DNA of 41,188 nucleotides from Methanomassiliicoccales archaeon (GTDB taxonomy: Archaea; Thermoplasmatota; Thermoplasmata; RBG-16-68-12; SOIM01): contig JAUVGH010000017.1 of the NCBI GenBank assembly GCA_030593885.1, forward strand, positions 1 through 41,188, in the 5' to 3' direction. A program made the position numbers and the translations under genes. The notes below the pieces were generated by a model. The model did not search any database. It was not told the DNA's origin and worked only from the letters and a program-made list of their open reading frames with translations. Shown piece by piece: positions 13,718 to 23,278 of this stretch. Position 1 is the first letter of the stretch, and every line of letters starts with the position of its first letter.

Positions 13718-16170
13718 TGCTGCCTCTTTTTCTTCGGCTTGAAGGTCTCCGCCGCCTTGTCTATCTCCTTCGGGTCCACCTTCTCCACTATCTCCTTCAT
13801 CTCCCCGATCTTGTCCGCGAACTTCTGGCCTTCGGCCGCCGTGAACCACTCCAGGTGCAGCCTGCTCGTGTCCAGTCCAAGCTTCTCCATCTCCTTCCAC
13901 AGCTTCTCCACCCTCTTCTGGGTCTGGTAGTTCGCGTTTATGTAATGGCAGTCCTGCAAGTGGCATCCGGATACCAGCACCGCGCCGGCCCTCTTCTCGA
14001 ACCCTCTTCTCACGAAGTTCTCACTAACCCTTCCGGAGCACATGGTCTTGATTATTCTCACATTGGACGGATACTGCATCCTCGAAACACCCGCAAAATC
14101 AGCCCCAGCGTAAGAGCACCAGTTGCAGCAGAAGGCCAGTATCTTACCTTCAGGGTTCTCGTCCAAAGCACCGTCGATCTGCGCCACTATCTGCTCGTCG
14201 GTGAAGTGCCTCATGATCAGCGCATCGAACTTGCATTCCGCCCCGCACGTCCCGCACCCTGTGCAAGCCGCTTCAATGATCTTGATCTTCTGGTTGGGCT
14301 TCTTGCCAATGAGCTCTATCGCGTTGTAAGGGCACACCTTCACGCACAGCCCGCAGCCGTTGCAGTTGTCCTCCACGTACATGGGGGTTATCGCTTCTAC
14401 GGTCACCTCCCCTTTCGCCATCAGTATGTTCGCCCTTGACGCCGCGGCGCAGGCCTGGGTGACGCTGTCCTTGATATCTTTCGGGGCTTCCGCACAACCA
14501 GCCAGGAAGACACCTTTCGTCGGAGTATCAACAGGCAGCAGCTTTGGATGAGACTCCATGAAGAACCCGTCCGCCGTCTTCGAGAGATTGAAAAGCCTCT
14601 GCACGACCTCGCTGTCCTCCCGCGGTTCAATGCCCACCGAGAGGATGACCATGTCGTACTCTTGGTCATATATTTCCGATAGCAGAGTGTTCTCGCCTAT
14701 GAGCCTGAGGTTATCGCCTTCCAGGTGCAACGCCTCCGCCGGGATACCTCTGATGAATCTAACTCCCTGTGACCTCGCCCTCTTGTACAGGTCCTCGAAG
14801 CCTTTGCCGAAGGCGCGGATGTCCATGTAGTAGACGTCTATTTCGGTTTCAGGCCAGTGCTCTTTGATGAGCAACGCATCTTTGATCGTCTCCATGCAGC
14901 AGATGTTGGAACAGTACGGGTTGCCGTCCTTCTCCGTCCTCGACCCGATGCACTGTATGAAAGCAACATTCTTCGGCGGTTCCAGATCGCTTGGTCTTAT
15001 CAGGTGGCCTCCGCTGGGTCCTCCCGCATTGATCAGCCTTTCGAACTCCAGAGTCGTCAGAACATTGGGGTATTTTCCATAGCCGTATTCCTCCAGTACC
15101 TTCGGATCGAACGTGCTGGCGCCCGTCGCAATGATAATCGTGCCCACTTCCAGGTCGATGGTCTCGTCCCTCGCGTTGAAGTCTATACAGTCCTCGACAT
15201 CGCACGCTTCGATGCACTTCTCGCATGCCAGCACCGGGCCGTCGTTCAAACAATTAACGATGTCCACCGCATAGGTAGATGGAACGGCCTGCGCAAATGG
15301 AGTGTAGATCGCCTTCCTGGATGCCAGTCCCAGATCGAACTCGTTTGGCACCGCAACCGGGCACGCCGTGGAGCAGTCCCCGCATGCCGTACAGTTCTTG
15401 TTAACGAACCTGGCCTTCTTCTTGATCGTGATGACGAAGTTGCCGACGTAGCCGGAAACGCTCTTTACTTCCGCGCAAGTGAGAACCTCCACGTTCGGGT
15501 GTCTTCCGACCTCAGACATCTTCGGAGCCAGGATGCAGATGCTGCAGTCCATCGTCGGGAAGGTCTTGTCAATCTGCGCCATCCGTCCCCCGATGCTCAC
15601 GTCCTTCTCTATGAGGTACACCTTGTATCCTGAATCTGCAAGGTCCAGAGCCGCTTGAATGCCAGCAACACCAGCACCGATCACGGCAGTCTTCCTGAGA
15701 ACCGGCACCTTCTTCTCCACCTGGGCCTCCAGCAATCTCGCCTTTGCGACAGCCATCCGCACCAGTTCCTTCGCCTTCTCCGTCCCGCCTTCCTTATCGT
15801 AAAGGTGAACCCAGCTGCAATGCTCCCGGATGTTCGCCATCTCCACCAGGTACCTGTTCATGCCGGCCTCTTCCGCCATGGCCCTGAAGGTAGGCTCGTG
15901 CAACCTGGGACTGCATGACGCGACCACCAACCGGTTCAACGCGTGCTTCTGGATGTCCTCCTTCATCATCTCCTGGCCCGGGTCGGAACACGAATAACTA
16001 TAGTCCTTCGACAACACCACGCCCGGCAGTCCCGCGGCATAGGCCGACACCGCTTCCACGTCCACCGAACCGGCTATGTTCAGCCCGCAGTGGCACACGT
16101 ACACGCCTATTCTCGGCTCTTCCTCTTCCCTTGCGACACCCGTTTCGGATCCTTCTTCCGCAACGTCCAT
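13714..16170 (-). CDS. HdrA fused to MvhD
   Basis: An 818-residue flavo-iron-sulfur protein. It starts with the HdrA N-terminal domain (VYVCHCGLNIAG, about 24-34), followed by an FAD-binding fold with GAGVAG at 165-170, the cluster motif MDCSICI at about 207-213, and an inserted ferredoxin motif CTACGDCSTACP at about 260-271. A two-cluster ferredoxin follows (CNGCGLCVKVCP and CTGCGTCGAEC). The last 150 residues are MvhD-like (FCCNWCSYAG, MCSGRV, GCHLQDCHY), the 2Fe-2S adaptor that normally links a hydrogenase or formate dehydrogenase to HdrA. HdrA is the flavin site of electron bifurcation. It abuts the HdrC-HdrB fusion upstream and overlaps the next one by four bases. Confidence 0.9.
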   Translation of the reverse strand: MDVAEEGSETGVAREEEEPRIGVYVCHCGLNIAGSVDVEAVSAYAAGLPGVVLSKDYSYSCSDPGQEMMKEDIQKHALNRLVVASCSPRLHEPTFRAMAEEAGMNRYLVEMANIREHCSWVHLYDKEGGTEKAKELVRMAVAKARLLEAQVEKKVPVLRKTAVIGAGVAGIQAALDLADSGYKVYLIEKDVSIGGRMAQIDKTFPTMDCSICILAPKMSEVGRHPNVEVLTCAEVKSVSGYVGNFVITIKKKARFVNKNCTACGDCSTACPVAVPNEFDLGLASRKAIYTPFAQAVPSTYAVDIVNCLNDGPVLACEKCIEACDVEDCIDFNARDETIDLEVGTIIIATGASTFDPKVLEEYGYGKYPNVLTTLEFERLINAGGPSGGHLIRPSDLEPPKNVAFIQCIGSRTEKDGNPYCSNICCMETIKDALLIKEHWPETEIDVYYMDIRAFGKGFEDLYKRARSQGVRFIRGIPAEALHLEGDNLRLIGENTLLSEIYDQEYDMVILSVGIEPREDSEVVQRLFNLSKTADGFFMESHPKLLPVDTPTKGVFLAGCAEAPKDIKDSVTQACAAASRANILMAKGEVTVEAITPMYVEDNCNGCGLCVKVCPYNAIELIGKKPNQKIKIIEAACTGCGTCGAECKFDALIMRHFTDEQIVAQIDGALDENPEGKILAFCCNWCSYAGADFAGVSRMQYPSNVRIIKTMCSGRVSENFVRRGFEKRAGAVLVSGCHLQDCHYINANYQTQKRVEKLWKEMEKLGLDTSRLHLEWFTAAEGQKFADKIGEMKEIVEKVDPKEIDKAAETFKPKKKRQQ

Positions 16171-17286
16171 TCAAACACCCCTTAGGGTCTTAGAGACAAG
16201 GACGGTCCAGTCCGTGAACTCGATCTCCTTGTCGAAGCCATCCTCATTCTTTACGCAGTTGAAATGCGTGAGGCACTTGGGGCAGTTGGTTACAAGAGTT
16301 GGCGCTGCGTTCTCCGCCTCCTCCAGCCTCTCCATCTGCATCCTCTTTGAGTTCTGATTGCAGTTTATCCATGCGCTCACGCCGCAGCATCTTGATCTCT
16401 TTCCGCTGTGTTCCATCTCTACCAGTTCTATTCCGGGAATTTGTTCAAGTACCTTTCTTGGTTGGTCGTAGATCCCTAGGAATCTCCCCAGTCTGCACGG
16501 GTCCTGGTAGGTCACCTTCTTCTCCATCTTGTCGAAGGTTGCGACGCCGTCGTCCACGGCATCCGCGACCACTTCAGAGATGTGGGCCAGTTCGATCCCC
16601 ATGTCCGGATATTCGTGCTTCATGACCTCGTATCCCTCCGGGCAGGTGAAGACCAGCTTGGTTATTTCGGATCTTGATATTACTTCCAGGTTCTTGTCCA
16701 TGAGCGCCTCGAAGGTCTCGTCCTCGCCTATCCACAGGGCGTCATGTCCGCAGCAGACCTCTTCGTCCAGCACCCTGGGTTTGATCCCGAGCATGTTCAG
16801 TACGTCCAAAGCGGCATTCGAAATGTTCACCTGGTCGCTGCCGTGATCCTTGAGGGCGGTGTCCACGTACGGGCCGCATCCGATCCACAAGGCGACCTCC
16901 CCGTCGTGCGATGTCTTGCTCCTGTCCAGCCACTCCAGCTTGTTCTGCTTGAACTTCCCCGAAGCGAATATCCTGGCCATGGTCTGCATCATCTCTCCGT
17001 GGGTGTACTCGGGCTTGCCGCCGTTGTCCCTGGATATGCCCCTAATCTCCCGAATGAAACCGATGAAATCCACGTCTTCTGGACAGTAGTTCTGACACAA
17101 TTTGCAGGTCAAACAGTTCCACACCAGATCATCATTGGTCAGGTCCCTTCCCAACTGGGCCCTTTCCACCATCTCCCTGGGGGATTCTGAAGCTCCGACT
17201 CTAACAACAGGACAATGAGCGGTGCATTTCCCGCATGAATAGCACATTTGGGCGTTGGTCCTCTGCATGGACTCCTTCATGGTCAC
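16171..17286 (-). CDS. HdrC-HdrB fusion, second copy
   Basis: The 371-residue protein has two HdrC-like 4Fe-4S motifs (CYSCGKCTAHCP from Cys15, and CLTCKLCQNYCP) and two HdrB CCG domains. The second is complete: DPCRLGR, RCCGVSA, NCPKCL. The first has GCGPYVD, EVCCGHD and TCPEGY, so the last Cys of the closing Cys-x2-Cys is replaced by Gly. The GTG start overlaps the mvhD stop (GTGA) and follows GGGGGTG by seven bases; ATG at 17280 is possible. It is clearly related to the protein at 12578-13717 but diverged, so the two probably serve different HdrA units or acceptors within one complex. Confidence 0.85.
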   Translation of the reverse strand: MTMKESMQRTNAQMCYSCGKCTAHCPVVRVGASESPREMVERAQLGRDLTNDDLVWNCLTCKLCQNYCPEDVDFIGFIREIRGISRDNGGKPEYTHGEMMQTMARIFASGKFKQNKLEWLDRSKTSHDGEVALWIGCGPYVDTALKDHGSDQVNISNAALDVLNMLGIKPRVLDEEVCCGHDALWIGEDETFEALMDKNLEVISRSEITKLVFTCPEGYEVMKHEYPDMGIELAHISEVVADAVDDGVATFDKMEKKVTYQDPCRLGRFLGIYDQPRKVLEQIPGIELVEMEHSGKRSRCCGVSAWINCNQNSKRMQMERLEEAENAAPTLVTNCPKCLTHFNCVKNEDGFDKEIEFTDWTVLVSKTLRGV

Positions 17287-17696
17287 GGCCCTTCACCCCC
17301 GTTGGCAGGCCCAAGCCGTCTTATCTTGCCCACGAAATCAGTGATGACGTTGGCGAACCTCTGCCCTTCGGCAGCGGATATCCACTCCAGACCCAGCCTC
17401 TCGGATTGGATGCCCAGTTGACCCAACAATGTGTACAGCATCTCCACCCTCTTCTCGGCCTTGTAGTTCCCGTCCTGGTAGTGGCAGTCACCCAAGTGGC
17501 AACCTGTTACGAGCACACCATCTGCACCCTTGTTGAAAGCCCTGAGAACGAATCCTGGATCGACCCGCCCAGAGCACATGACCCTGACTATCTGAACGTC
17601 CGGAGGATACTGGAACCTGCTGACGCCGGCAGCGTCCGCCCCGCCGTAAGAGCACCAGTTGCATGCGAACACCAGTATCTGCGGGTCCCAGCTCAT
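17283..17696 (-). CDS. mvhD: MvhD-type 2Fe-2S adaptor subunit
   Basis: A stand-alone 137-residue MvhD-like protein with FACNWCSYGG near the N-terminus, VMCSGRV in the middle and GCHLGDCHY, the family's cysteine pattern. Length matches the family. In methanogens it passes electrons from hydrogenase (MvhAG) or formate dehydrogenase to HdrA; neither partner is encoded in this window, and the genes upstream are Hdr and Kor subunits. It starts with an ATG that overlaps the stop of the double HdrA gene. It is similar to the C-terminal domain of the HdrA-MvhD fusion, so the operon carries two copies of this adaptor, one per HdrA unit. Confidence 0.88.
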   Translation of the reverse strand: MSWDPQILVFACNWCSYGGADAAGVSRFQYPPDVQIVRVMCSGRVDPGFVLRAFNKGADGVLVTGCHLGDCHYQDGNYKAEKRVEMLYTLLGQLGIQSERLGLEWISAAEGQRFANVITDFVGKIRRLGPANGGEGP

Positions 17697-20677
17697 ACCA
17701 GTTCCCCCATCATGGCGTCTATCTGCGCCTCTATCTGTTCATCCTTGAACCCCTTGAGGATCATCGCTTTTGTTGGGCACTCGACCACGCACGCGCCGCA
17801 TCCGGTGCACATGGCCCCGTTCACCCAGGCGACCTTTCCTCCCTCTATCTCGACGATATCAATGGCAGAATATGGACACACCTCGGAACATCTGGCACAC
17901 CAACGGCAGTTGTCCTCTCTCACGAAAGCCACTATCGGACTGACAAGTATCTCGTCCTTGCTCAACAACGCGGCGGCCTTGGCGGCGGCACCGCTTGCAC
18001 TTGAAACGGTCTCATCCAGCCTCTTGGGACCGGAAACACACCCAGCAAGGAAGACACCGGCAATGCTCGATTCCACCGGACCCAGCTTCACGTGCTTCTC
18101 CATCAGGAAGCCCTCTTCGCTCAGCGAGACCTTAAGGACCTCGACCAGCTTCTCCACCGTTTCCTGATTTGGGCGCATGGCGACCGACAACACGAGCAGA
18201 TCTGTTGGCAGAGCCAGCGCCATACCCGAGAACACGTCCTGCACCTTCACCTCGTTCCCATCGAACTCCGGCTGCTCGGTCCACCTGAAGAATCTCACAC
18301 CCTTCTCCGAAGCGACCTTGTAGTTCTCCTCCGCGCCTTTGCCGAACGTCCTCATGTCCTTGTACAGGAAGTTGACCTTGTTCTTCTCGGCCAGTTGCGC
18401 GACCTGATGGGTTGCCACCTCGCAGCAATATCTGGAACACCCAGGATACTCCTCGTTCCTGGCCCCGACGCATTGGATGAAAGAGATCGTTTTGCCTTCG
18501 ATAGGACCGGCTTCCATCATCTTCTCCAGTTCCAGGTTGGTGATTACATTCTCGTGATCCACGTAGCCGAATTCGGTCGGTTCGTACAGCTCCGCGCCTA
18601 TGGCCAGTATTATCGCCCCGAAGTCCTTTGCCGTTACCCCTTCAAGTGATTTGATCGTGACCTGGAAGTTCCCCACGTATCCTTCTACATCATCCAGTGT
18701 TGCAGAGGTCATCACGTTGACGTTGCTTTTGAGCAGGTCCTTCATCTTCTGGGTCAGGAGCTTGGATGCTTCGATGCCTTCCGGGGACAGTTTGTGCAAT
18801 TCCCTGAGCCTTCCGCCCAGTTCTTCTTGCTTCTCGATAAGTGTGACATCTATGCCCTGAGCGTTCAGGTCCAGTGCAGCGGTTAGACCAGCAATTCCTC
18901 CACCGACTATCAATGCAGATTTGGTAACAGAGCTCGTCTCCGCGATCAACGGCTCCGCAAGGTTCGCCCTGGCGACGCTCATTCTGATGAGAGTCTTGGA
19001 CTTCTCGGTCGCCCTCTCCGGCTCGTCCGAGTGCACCCAGGAGCATTGGTTCCGGATGTTGGACATCTCGAAGAGGTATGGGTTAATGCCCGCTTCGATG
19101 AGCGCGTCCATGAAAAGGTCCCCGTGGGTCTTTGGGGAGCATGCGGCCACTATGATTCGGTTGAGGTCCTTCTCCCTGATGGTGTTGATGATGTCCTCTA
19201 TCGTGCTGTCAGCACATGCGAACAGAGTGTTCTCGGAATGCACCACATTCGGCAGCTCCCCGGCATAGCCAGCAACGTCCTCGACGTCAACAACGCCGGC
19301 GATGTTATTGCCGCAGTGGCAGACGAAAACGCCTATCCTTGGTTCACCTTCCCCACCTTTCTCGGGTATCTCAACACTCGGATGTTCTCTATTCTCAACG
19401 TAAGACAAAGCACTGCTGGCAGCGCCGGAAGCTTCAGCGACAGAATCCGCAATATCTTTGGGACCAGTGGCAACCCCGCAGAGGAATATCCCTTCCTTGG
19501 TACCGCGCAACGGAAGCACGTTCACCTGTTCCGATCTGAAGAAACCGTTGTCATCCAGTTTGATGTCCAGCACCTTGGCCAGATCACCGATGTGTTCGGC
19601 AGGCAGGAGCGGAGGGGCCAGAACCACCATGTCCGTCTCCATGTCCTCTATCTTGCCCTCTTCGGTGTTCTCCACCCGCACGACCAGATGTTCATCCTTT
19701 TTCGTAATGTCAGACGCCTTCCCCCTGACGAACTTGATCCCCATCTCCTTGGCACGGTTGTAGTACTCCTCGAAACCCTTCCCGAAGGAACGGATGTCCA
19801 TGTACAGCAGCTTAATCTCAGCGTCCTTCAGATGCTCCTTGGCCAGTATCGCCTCCTTGATGGAGTTCATGCAGCACACCCTTGAGCAGTAGCCCTGGAA
19901 GTTTACGTCCCTGGACCCGGCGCAGAGGACGAAGGTTATCCTCTTGGGGCTCTCCATCCCCTCCAGCTCTACGAGCTCCCCCTCGGTGGGTCCGCTCGCG
20001 CTGACCAGCCTCTCGAACTCCATGTTTGTGATGACGTTCTCGAACTTGCCGTAACCGTAATTCTTCATTGACCTTGGATCGAGGACCGATCCGCCGCAGG
20101 CCACTATGATAGAGACCACGTCCAAGTCCAGCATCTCCGCCTCCATCTCGAAGTCTATGCAGTTCTCCACCTCACAAGCTTCCAGACACTTCTCGCACGC
20201 TATCAAGTGCCCCTTATTCAAGCACAGGTCCCGGTCAATGGTGTATGTAGAAGGAACAGCCTGGGGGAACGGCAGATAGATCGCCTTCCGCAACTTCAGG
20301 CCAACATCAAACTCGTTCGGTACGGCCTCTGGACAGGCGTCGAAGCAATCCCCGCACGAAGTGCAGTTATCATTCACATACTTCGGCTTCTTCAGCACCT
20401 GGACCTTGAAATTACCAGCATTCCCTGCAACCGTCATCACTTCACTATCGACCAGGACGTCTATGTTGGAATGCCTGTGGGCCTCAACTATCAACGGAGC
20501 TTCGATGCAGGTAGAACAATCATTCGTCGGAAAGGTCTTGAACAACTGCGCCATGCGCCCGCCAAGGAACGGAGCCTTCTCTATCAGATACACATGGGCA
20601 CCAGCATTGGCGAGGTCGAGGGAGGCCTGAATACCGGCTATGCCCCCTCCTATAACCAGAACGGAGCTTGCACTCAT
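17693..20677 (-). CDS. Tandem double HdrA-like flavoprotein
   Basis: This 994-residue protein contains two HdrA modules. The first begins straight at its FAD motif (GGGIAG at 10-15) without the usual N-terminal domain, then has NDCSTCI, an inserted ferredoxin (CTSCGDCFDACP) and CEKCLEACEVENC. The second starts near residue 445 with that missing N-terminal domain (VFVCHCGNNIAG), followed by another FAD motif (GGGIAGLTAALD, about 590). It lacks the DCSxC cysteines and the inserted ferredoxin; LSPEGIEAS stands in their place. It ends with a two-cluster ferredoxin (CRWCARCSEVCP and CTGCGACVVECP). The two flavin sites are therefore unequal, as expected if only one bifurcates. The gene overlaps korC and mvhD by four bases each. 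Confidence 0.88.
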   Translation of the reverse strand: MSASSVLVIGGGIAGIQASLDLANAGAHVYLIEKAPFLGGRMAQLFKTFPTNDCSTCIEAPLIVEAHRHSNIDVLVDSEVMTVAGNAGNFKVQVLKKPKYVNDNCTSCGDCFDACPEAVPNEFDVGLKLRKAIYLPFPQAVPSTYTIDRDLCLNKGHLIACEKCLEACEVENCIDFEMEAEMLDLDVVSIIVACGGSVLDPRSMKNYGYGKFENVITNMEFERLVSASGPTEGELVELEGMESPKRITFVLCAGSRDVNFQGYCSRVCCMNSIKEAILAKEHLKDAEIKLLYMDIRSFGKGFEEYYNRAKEMGIKFVRGKASDITKKDEHLVVRVENTEEGKIEDMETDMVVLAPPLLPAEHIGDLAKVLDIKLDDNGFFRSEQVNVLPLRGTKEGIFLCGVATGPKDIADSVAEASGAASSALSYVENREHPSVEIPEKGGEGEPRIGVFVCHCGNNIAGVVDVEDVAGYAGELPNVVHSENTLFACADSTIEDIINTIREKDLNRIIVAACSPKTHGDLFMDALIEAGINPYLFEMSNIRNQCSWVHSDEPERATEKSKTLIRMSVARANLAEPLIAETSSVTKSALIVGGGIAGLTAALDLNAQGIDVTLIEKQEELGGRLRELHKLSPEGIEASKLLTQKMKDLLKSNVNVMTSATLDDVEGYVGNFQVTIKSLEGVTAKDFGAIILAIGAELYEPTEFGYVDHENVITNLELEKMMEAGPIEGKTISFIQCVGARNEEYPGCSRYCCEVATHQVAQLAEKNKVNFLYKDMRTFGKGAEENYKVASEKGVRFFRWTEQPEFDGNEVKVQDVFSGMALALPTDLLVLSVAMRPNQETVEKLVEVLKVSLSEEGFLMEKHVKLGPVESSIAGVFLAGCVSGPKRLDETVSSASGAAAKAAALLSKDEILVSPIVAFVREDNCRWCARCSEVCPYSAIDIVEIEGGKVAWVNGAMCTGCGACVVECPTKAMILKGFKDEQIEAQIDAMMGELV

Positions 20678-21228
20678 TCCGCATTTCTTCCCTTTTTGAG
20701 TTGTAGACCGTGATCGTATCCTTTCTCGAAGGCCTTTTCGTTCAGTTCTCTGGTGTGCTCCGGAACGGTGGAAAGGACCGCCTCCTTCATGGCATCCTTG
20801 GTGAAGAGTTCAGTGACGGAAGTGAAGAAACCCAGCATCACGATGTTGGCGACTATCTTCCTGCCGAGATCCTCTGCGAACTTGAGAGATGGGATCGCTG
20901 AAATGTGACCGACCTGGCCCTCGTCCAGTTCTACCAGGTCCTCGTCCACGAGCACCTTGGTCTCCTCCTTGATCAGAGGTTTGGATAATTCGTAAGCTTC
21001 CTGGGACATGAGAACGAAGATGTCGGGTTTCTCGACCGACGGATAGGAGATCATCCTGTCCTCGATGACCACCTCTGACGAACACGCACCGCCCCTGGCC
21101 TCCGGCCCGTAGCTCTGGATCATGGCCGCGTGCATGTCGCTGTAAATGGCTGCAGCCTTGCCGACGATGTATCCGCCGAGTATGATGCCCTGGCCTCCGA
21201 ATCCGCTGAGCTTGACCTCGGTCCTCAT
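20674..21228 (-). CDS. korC: 2-oxoacid:ferredoxin oxidoreductase, gamma subunit (cluster 1)
   Basis: The N-terminus KLSGFGGQGIILGG is the signature of the gamma subunit family, followed by QSYGPEARGGACSSEV, the segment that helps bind coenzyme A. Length (184 residues) is normal. With the alpha, beta and delta subunits encoded directly upstream it completes an enzyme that decarboxylates a 2-oxoacid to an acyl-CoA with ferredoxin as acceptor. The separate delta-alpha-beta-gamma order fits 2-oxoglutarate oxidoreductase, but branched-chain (Vor) specificity cannot be excluded from the sequence. It overlaps both neighbours by four bases. Confidence 0.88.
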   Translation of the reverse strand: MRTEVKLSGFGGQGIILGGYIVGKAAAIYSDMHAAMIQSYGPEARGGACSSEVVIEDRMISYPSVEKPDIFVLMSQEAYELSKPLIKEETKVLVDEDLVELDEGQVGHISAIPSLKFAEDLGRKIVANIVMLGFFTSVTELFTKDAMKEAVLSTVPEHTRELNEKAFEKGYDHGLQLKKGRNAE

Positions 21229-22130
21229 TCCCTAACCCTCCTCTCGTCCTCGCGGACGACCTCCTTGAGCCTCCTCTTCTTGACGGGATCCAGCTTGCTG
21301 TACAGGTCCGCGAAGGTGGGTCTGTCAATGTCGGCGAAGACGCCAACGACGATGGTCTCATTGAGCTTTATATCAGCCTCCGTGGGGTCGGCTCCCTCCT
21401 GGATGATCCAGTTGTCCTCCCTCAGGTCCCAGATCTCCTGGTATTGCTTCATCTCATCGATCGGCTCTCCCCTCCTGTTCGGCCTTCCGTACCCCGTCGG
21501 GCACGGCGAGATGACCTCGATGAAAGTGAATCCCTTCTTCTTGAGCGCCTCGGCCATCGAATCCCTGAGCCTTCGGACGTCGAGCGTGGTCCACCTCGCC
21601 ACGTACGTCGCCCCGCTGGACGTTGCCAGATGTGGAAGGTTGAACGGGTGCTCGATGTTGCCGTAAGGTGTGGTGATGGTCTTGGAATCCATCGGTGTGG
21701 TGGGTCCGGACTGCCCCCCGGTCATCCCGTAGTTGAAGTTGTTGATGCAGATGACATTGAGGTCCATGTTCCTCCTGGCCGCGTGGATGAAGTGGTTCCC
21801 GCCGATAGCGAAGAGGTCCCCGTCCCCGCTGATCACGGAGACGGTGAGGTCAGGGTTCGCGAGCTTGATTCCGGTGGCGAACGGTATGGGCCTGCCGTGC
21901 GTGGAATGGTAGCAGTCCTGGTTGAGGTATATGCACGCCCTGCCCGAGCATCCGATGCCGGAGACCATTATCCTCTTCTCGAGGGGGATTTCAGCTTTAT
22001 CCAGCGCCCTGATGTACGCCTTGAGAACGATGCCTATGCCGCATCCGGGGCACCAGATGTGGGGGAGCATGTCGGCACGAAGGTGCGCGTCCACCGGGTG
22101 GGCATCGAACACCGAGTCTGGTTCGCTCAT
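21225..22130 (-). CDS. korB: 2-oxoacid:ferredoxin oxidoreductase, beta subunit (cluster 1)
   Basis: The beta subunit carries the thiamine diphosphate site. The motif GDGDLFAIGGNH and the following INNFNYGMTGGQ give the GDG...NN pattern that binds magnesium and the cofactor. HIWCPGCGIG and GIGCSGR place the cluster cysteines. The start at 22130 is chosen because its ATG overlaps the korA stop (ATGA); a longer open frame upstream only shadows korA. The 301-residue length is normal. It works with the alpha subunit at the catalytic interface. Confidence 0.9.
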   Translation of the reverse strand: MSEPDSVFDAHPVDAHLRADMLPHIWCPGCGIGIVLKAYIRALDKAEIPLEKRIMVSGIGCSGRACIYLNQDCYHSTHGRPIPFATGIKLANPDLTVSVISGDGDLFAIGGNHFIHAARRNMDLNVICINNFNYGMTGGQSGPTTPMDSKTITTPYGNIEHPFNLPHLATSSGATYVARWTTLDVRRLRDSMAEALKKKGFTFIEVISPCPTGYGRPNRRGEPIDEMKQYQEIWDLREDNWIIQEGADPTEADIKLNETIVVGVFADIDRPTFADLYSKLDPVKKRRLKEVVREDERRVRE

Positions 22131-23278
22131 TTGACCGCCTCCCTTATCCTCTTGAGCATTGAATACGGATCTGGAAGTGTGCCTGGAATATAGGTGACCT
22201 GCTCGACCGTCGCGCGTCCGCCGACCACCCTCTCCACCTCCAGCACAATCTGGCCGAAGTTGATCTCGGGTACAAGAATGGTCTTGACGTTTTCCGACAG
22301 TTTCCGTATGTAGTCCACCGGGAAGGGCCACACGGTTATCAGCCTGACGAGACCTGCTTTGATGCCTTCCTTCCTGGCCAGTTCCACCGCCCTGTTGGCG
22401 ATACGACCGGTAATTCCGTAAGCGACCACTATGACGTCCGCGTCCTCCGTCCCGATCTTCTCATACTCCATGATCGCCTCGGCATGCTTGACCACCTTGT
22501 CCAAGAGCCTTCCAACGAGTTTCGCTTCGGTCTCGGCGTTGAGCAAAGGCCTCCCGCCCTCGTCATGGATCAGACCGGTCATGTGAACTTTGCATCCATC
22601 TCCCGCGAGCGCCATTGGAGGAATAAGATCCTCGTCCGCACGGTAGGGCAGGTATTTGTCCGGGTCCCCATCGTAGAGTTTCCTTTCCACGATCTTGATC
22701 GCGCTTTCCTCGGGGATGGTCACCCTCTCTGTCATGTGCCCAACGACCTCGTCGGACATCACGAGAACTGGCGTCCTGTACTTCTCTGCCGTGTTGAAGG
22801 CCTTGATTGCGATATCGAAACATTCCTGAGGTGAAGCCGGTGAATATGCAACTATCGGATAGTCACCATGCGACCCCCACTTGGCCTGCATCATGTCCTG
22901 CTGGCTGACGGAGGTGGGAAGTCCGGTGCTTGGTCCGCCCCTTTGGACGTCCACCACGACGCAAGGCACCTCCAGAACCGCTCCGAGCCCAATGTTCTCT
23001 TGCATGAGACTGAACCCTGGACCGGAAGTTGAGGTCATAGATTTGACCCCGGCGCATGAGGCGCCCAGGATCGCCGCCATCGAGCCCAGTTCGTCCTCCA
23101 TCTGGATGTACACACCACCGATCTCAGGCAATCTGCCCGCCATCCTCTCTGCGACCTCGGTGGCCGGAGTTATCGGATAACCAGCAAAGAACTTGCACCC
23201 GGCCGCAAGGCCTCCCTCAGCGACGGCAAAATCGCCGTGCATGAAATGGGTACCGGTCAGGACCTTAGGTCTCGTCAT
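22127..23278 (-). CDS. korA: 2-oxoacid:ferredoxin oxidoreductase, alpha subunit (cluster 1)
   Basis: The family hallmarks are clear: GNxA-type N-terminus (HGDFAVAEGGLAAGC), FFAGYPITPATE, IQMEDELGSMAAILGAS, TSTSGPGFSLMQE and DVQRGGPSTGLPT. Length is 383 residues, as for KorA without a fused gamma domain. It binds the pyrophosphate end of the cofactor with the beta subunit and shapes substrate specificity. It overlaps korD by 14 bases upstream and korB by four downstream, so the complex is made from one transcript together with the Hdr genes. Confidence 0.9.
   Translation of the reverse strand: MTRPKVLTGTHFMHGDFAVAEGGLAAGCKFFAGYPITPATEVAERMAGRLPEIGGVYIQMEDELGSMAAILGASCAGVKSMTSTSGPGFSLMQENIGLGAVLEVPCVVVDVQRGGPSTGLPTSVSQQDMMQAKWGSHGDYPIVAYSPASPQECFDIAIKAFNTAEKYRTPVLVMSDEVVGHMTERVTIPEESAIKIVERKLYDGDPDKYLPYRADEDLIPPMALAGDGCKVHMTGLIHDEGGRPLLNAETEAKLVGRLLDKVVKHAEAIMEYEKIGTEDADVIVVAYGITGRIANRAVELARKEGIKAGLVRLITVWPFPVDYIRKLSENVKTILVPEINFGQIVLEVERVVGGRATVEQVTYIPGTLPDPYSMLKRIREAVK

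Noticed and set aside
13717-20713. Many long plus-strand frames opposite the hdr genes
   Set aside because: They are mirror frames of GC-rich coding sequence, with low-complexity products and no start signals; the minus-strand genes explain the region fully.
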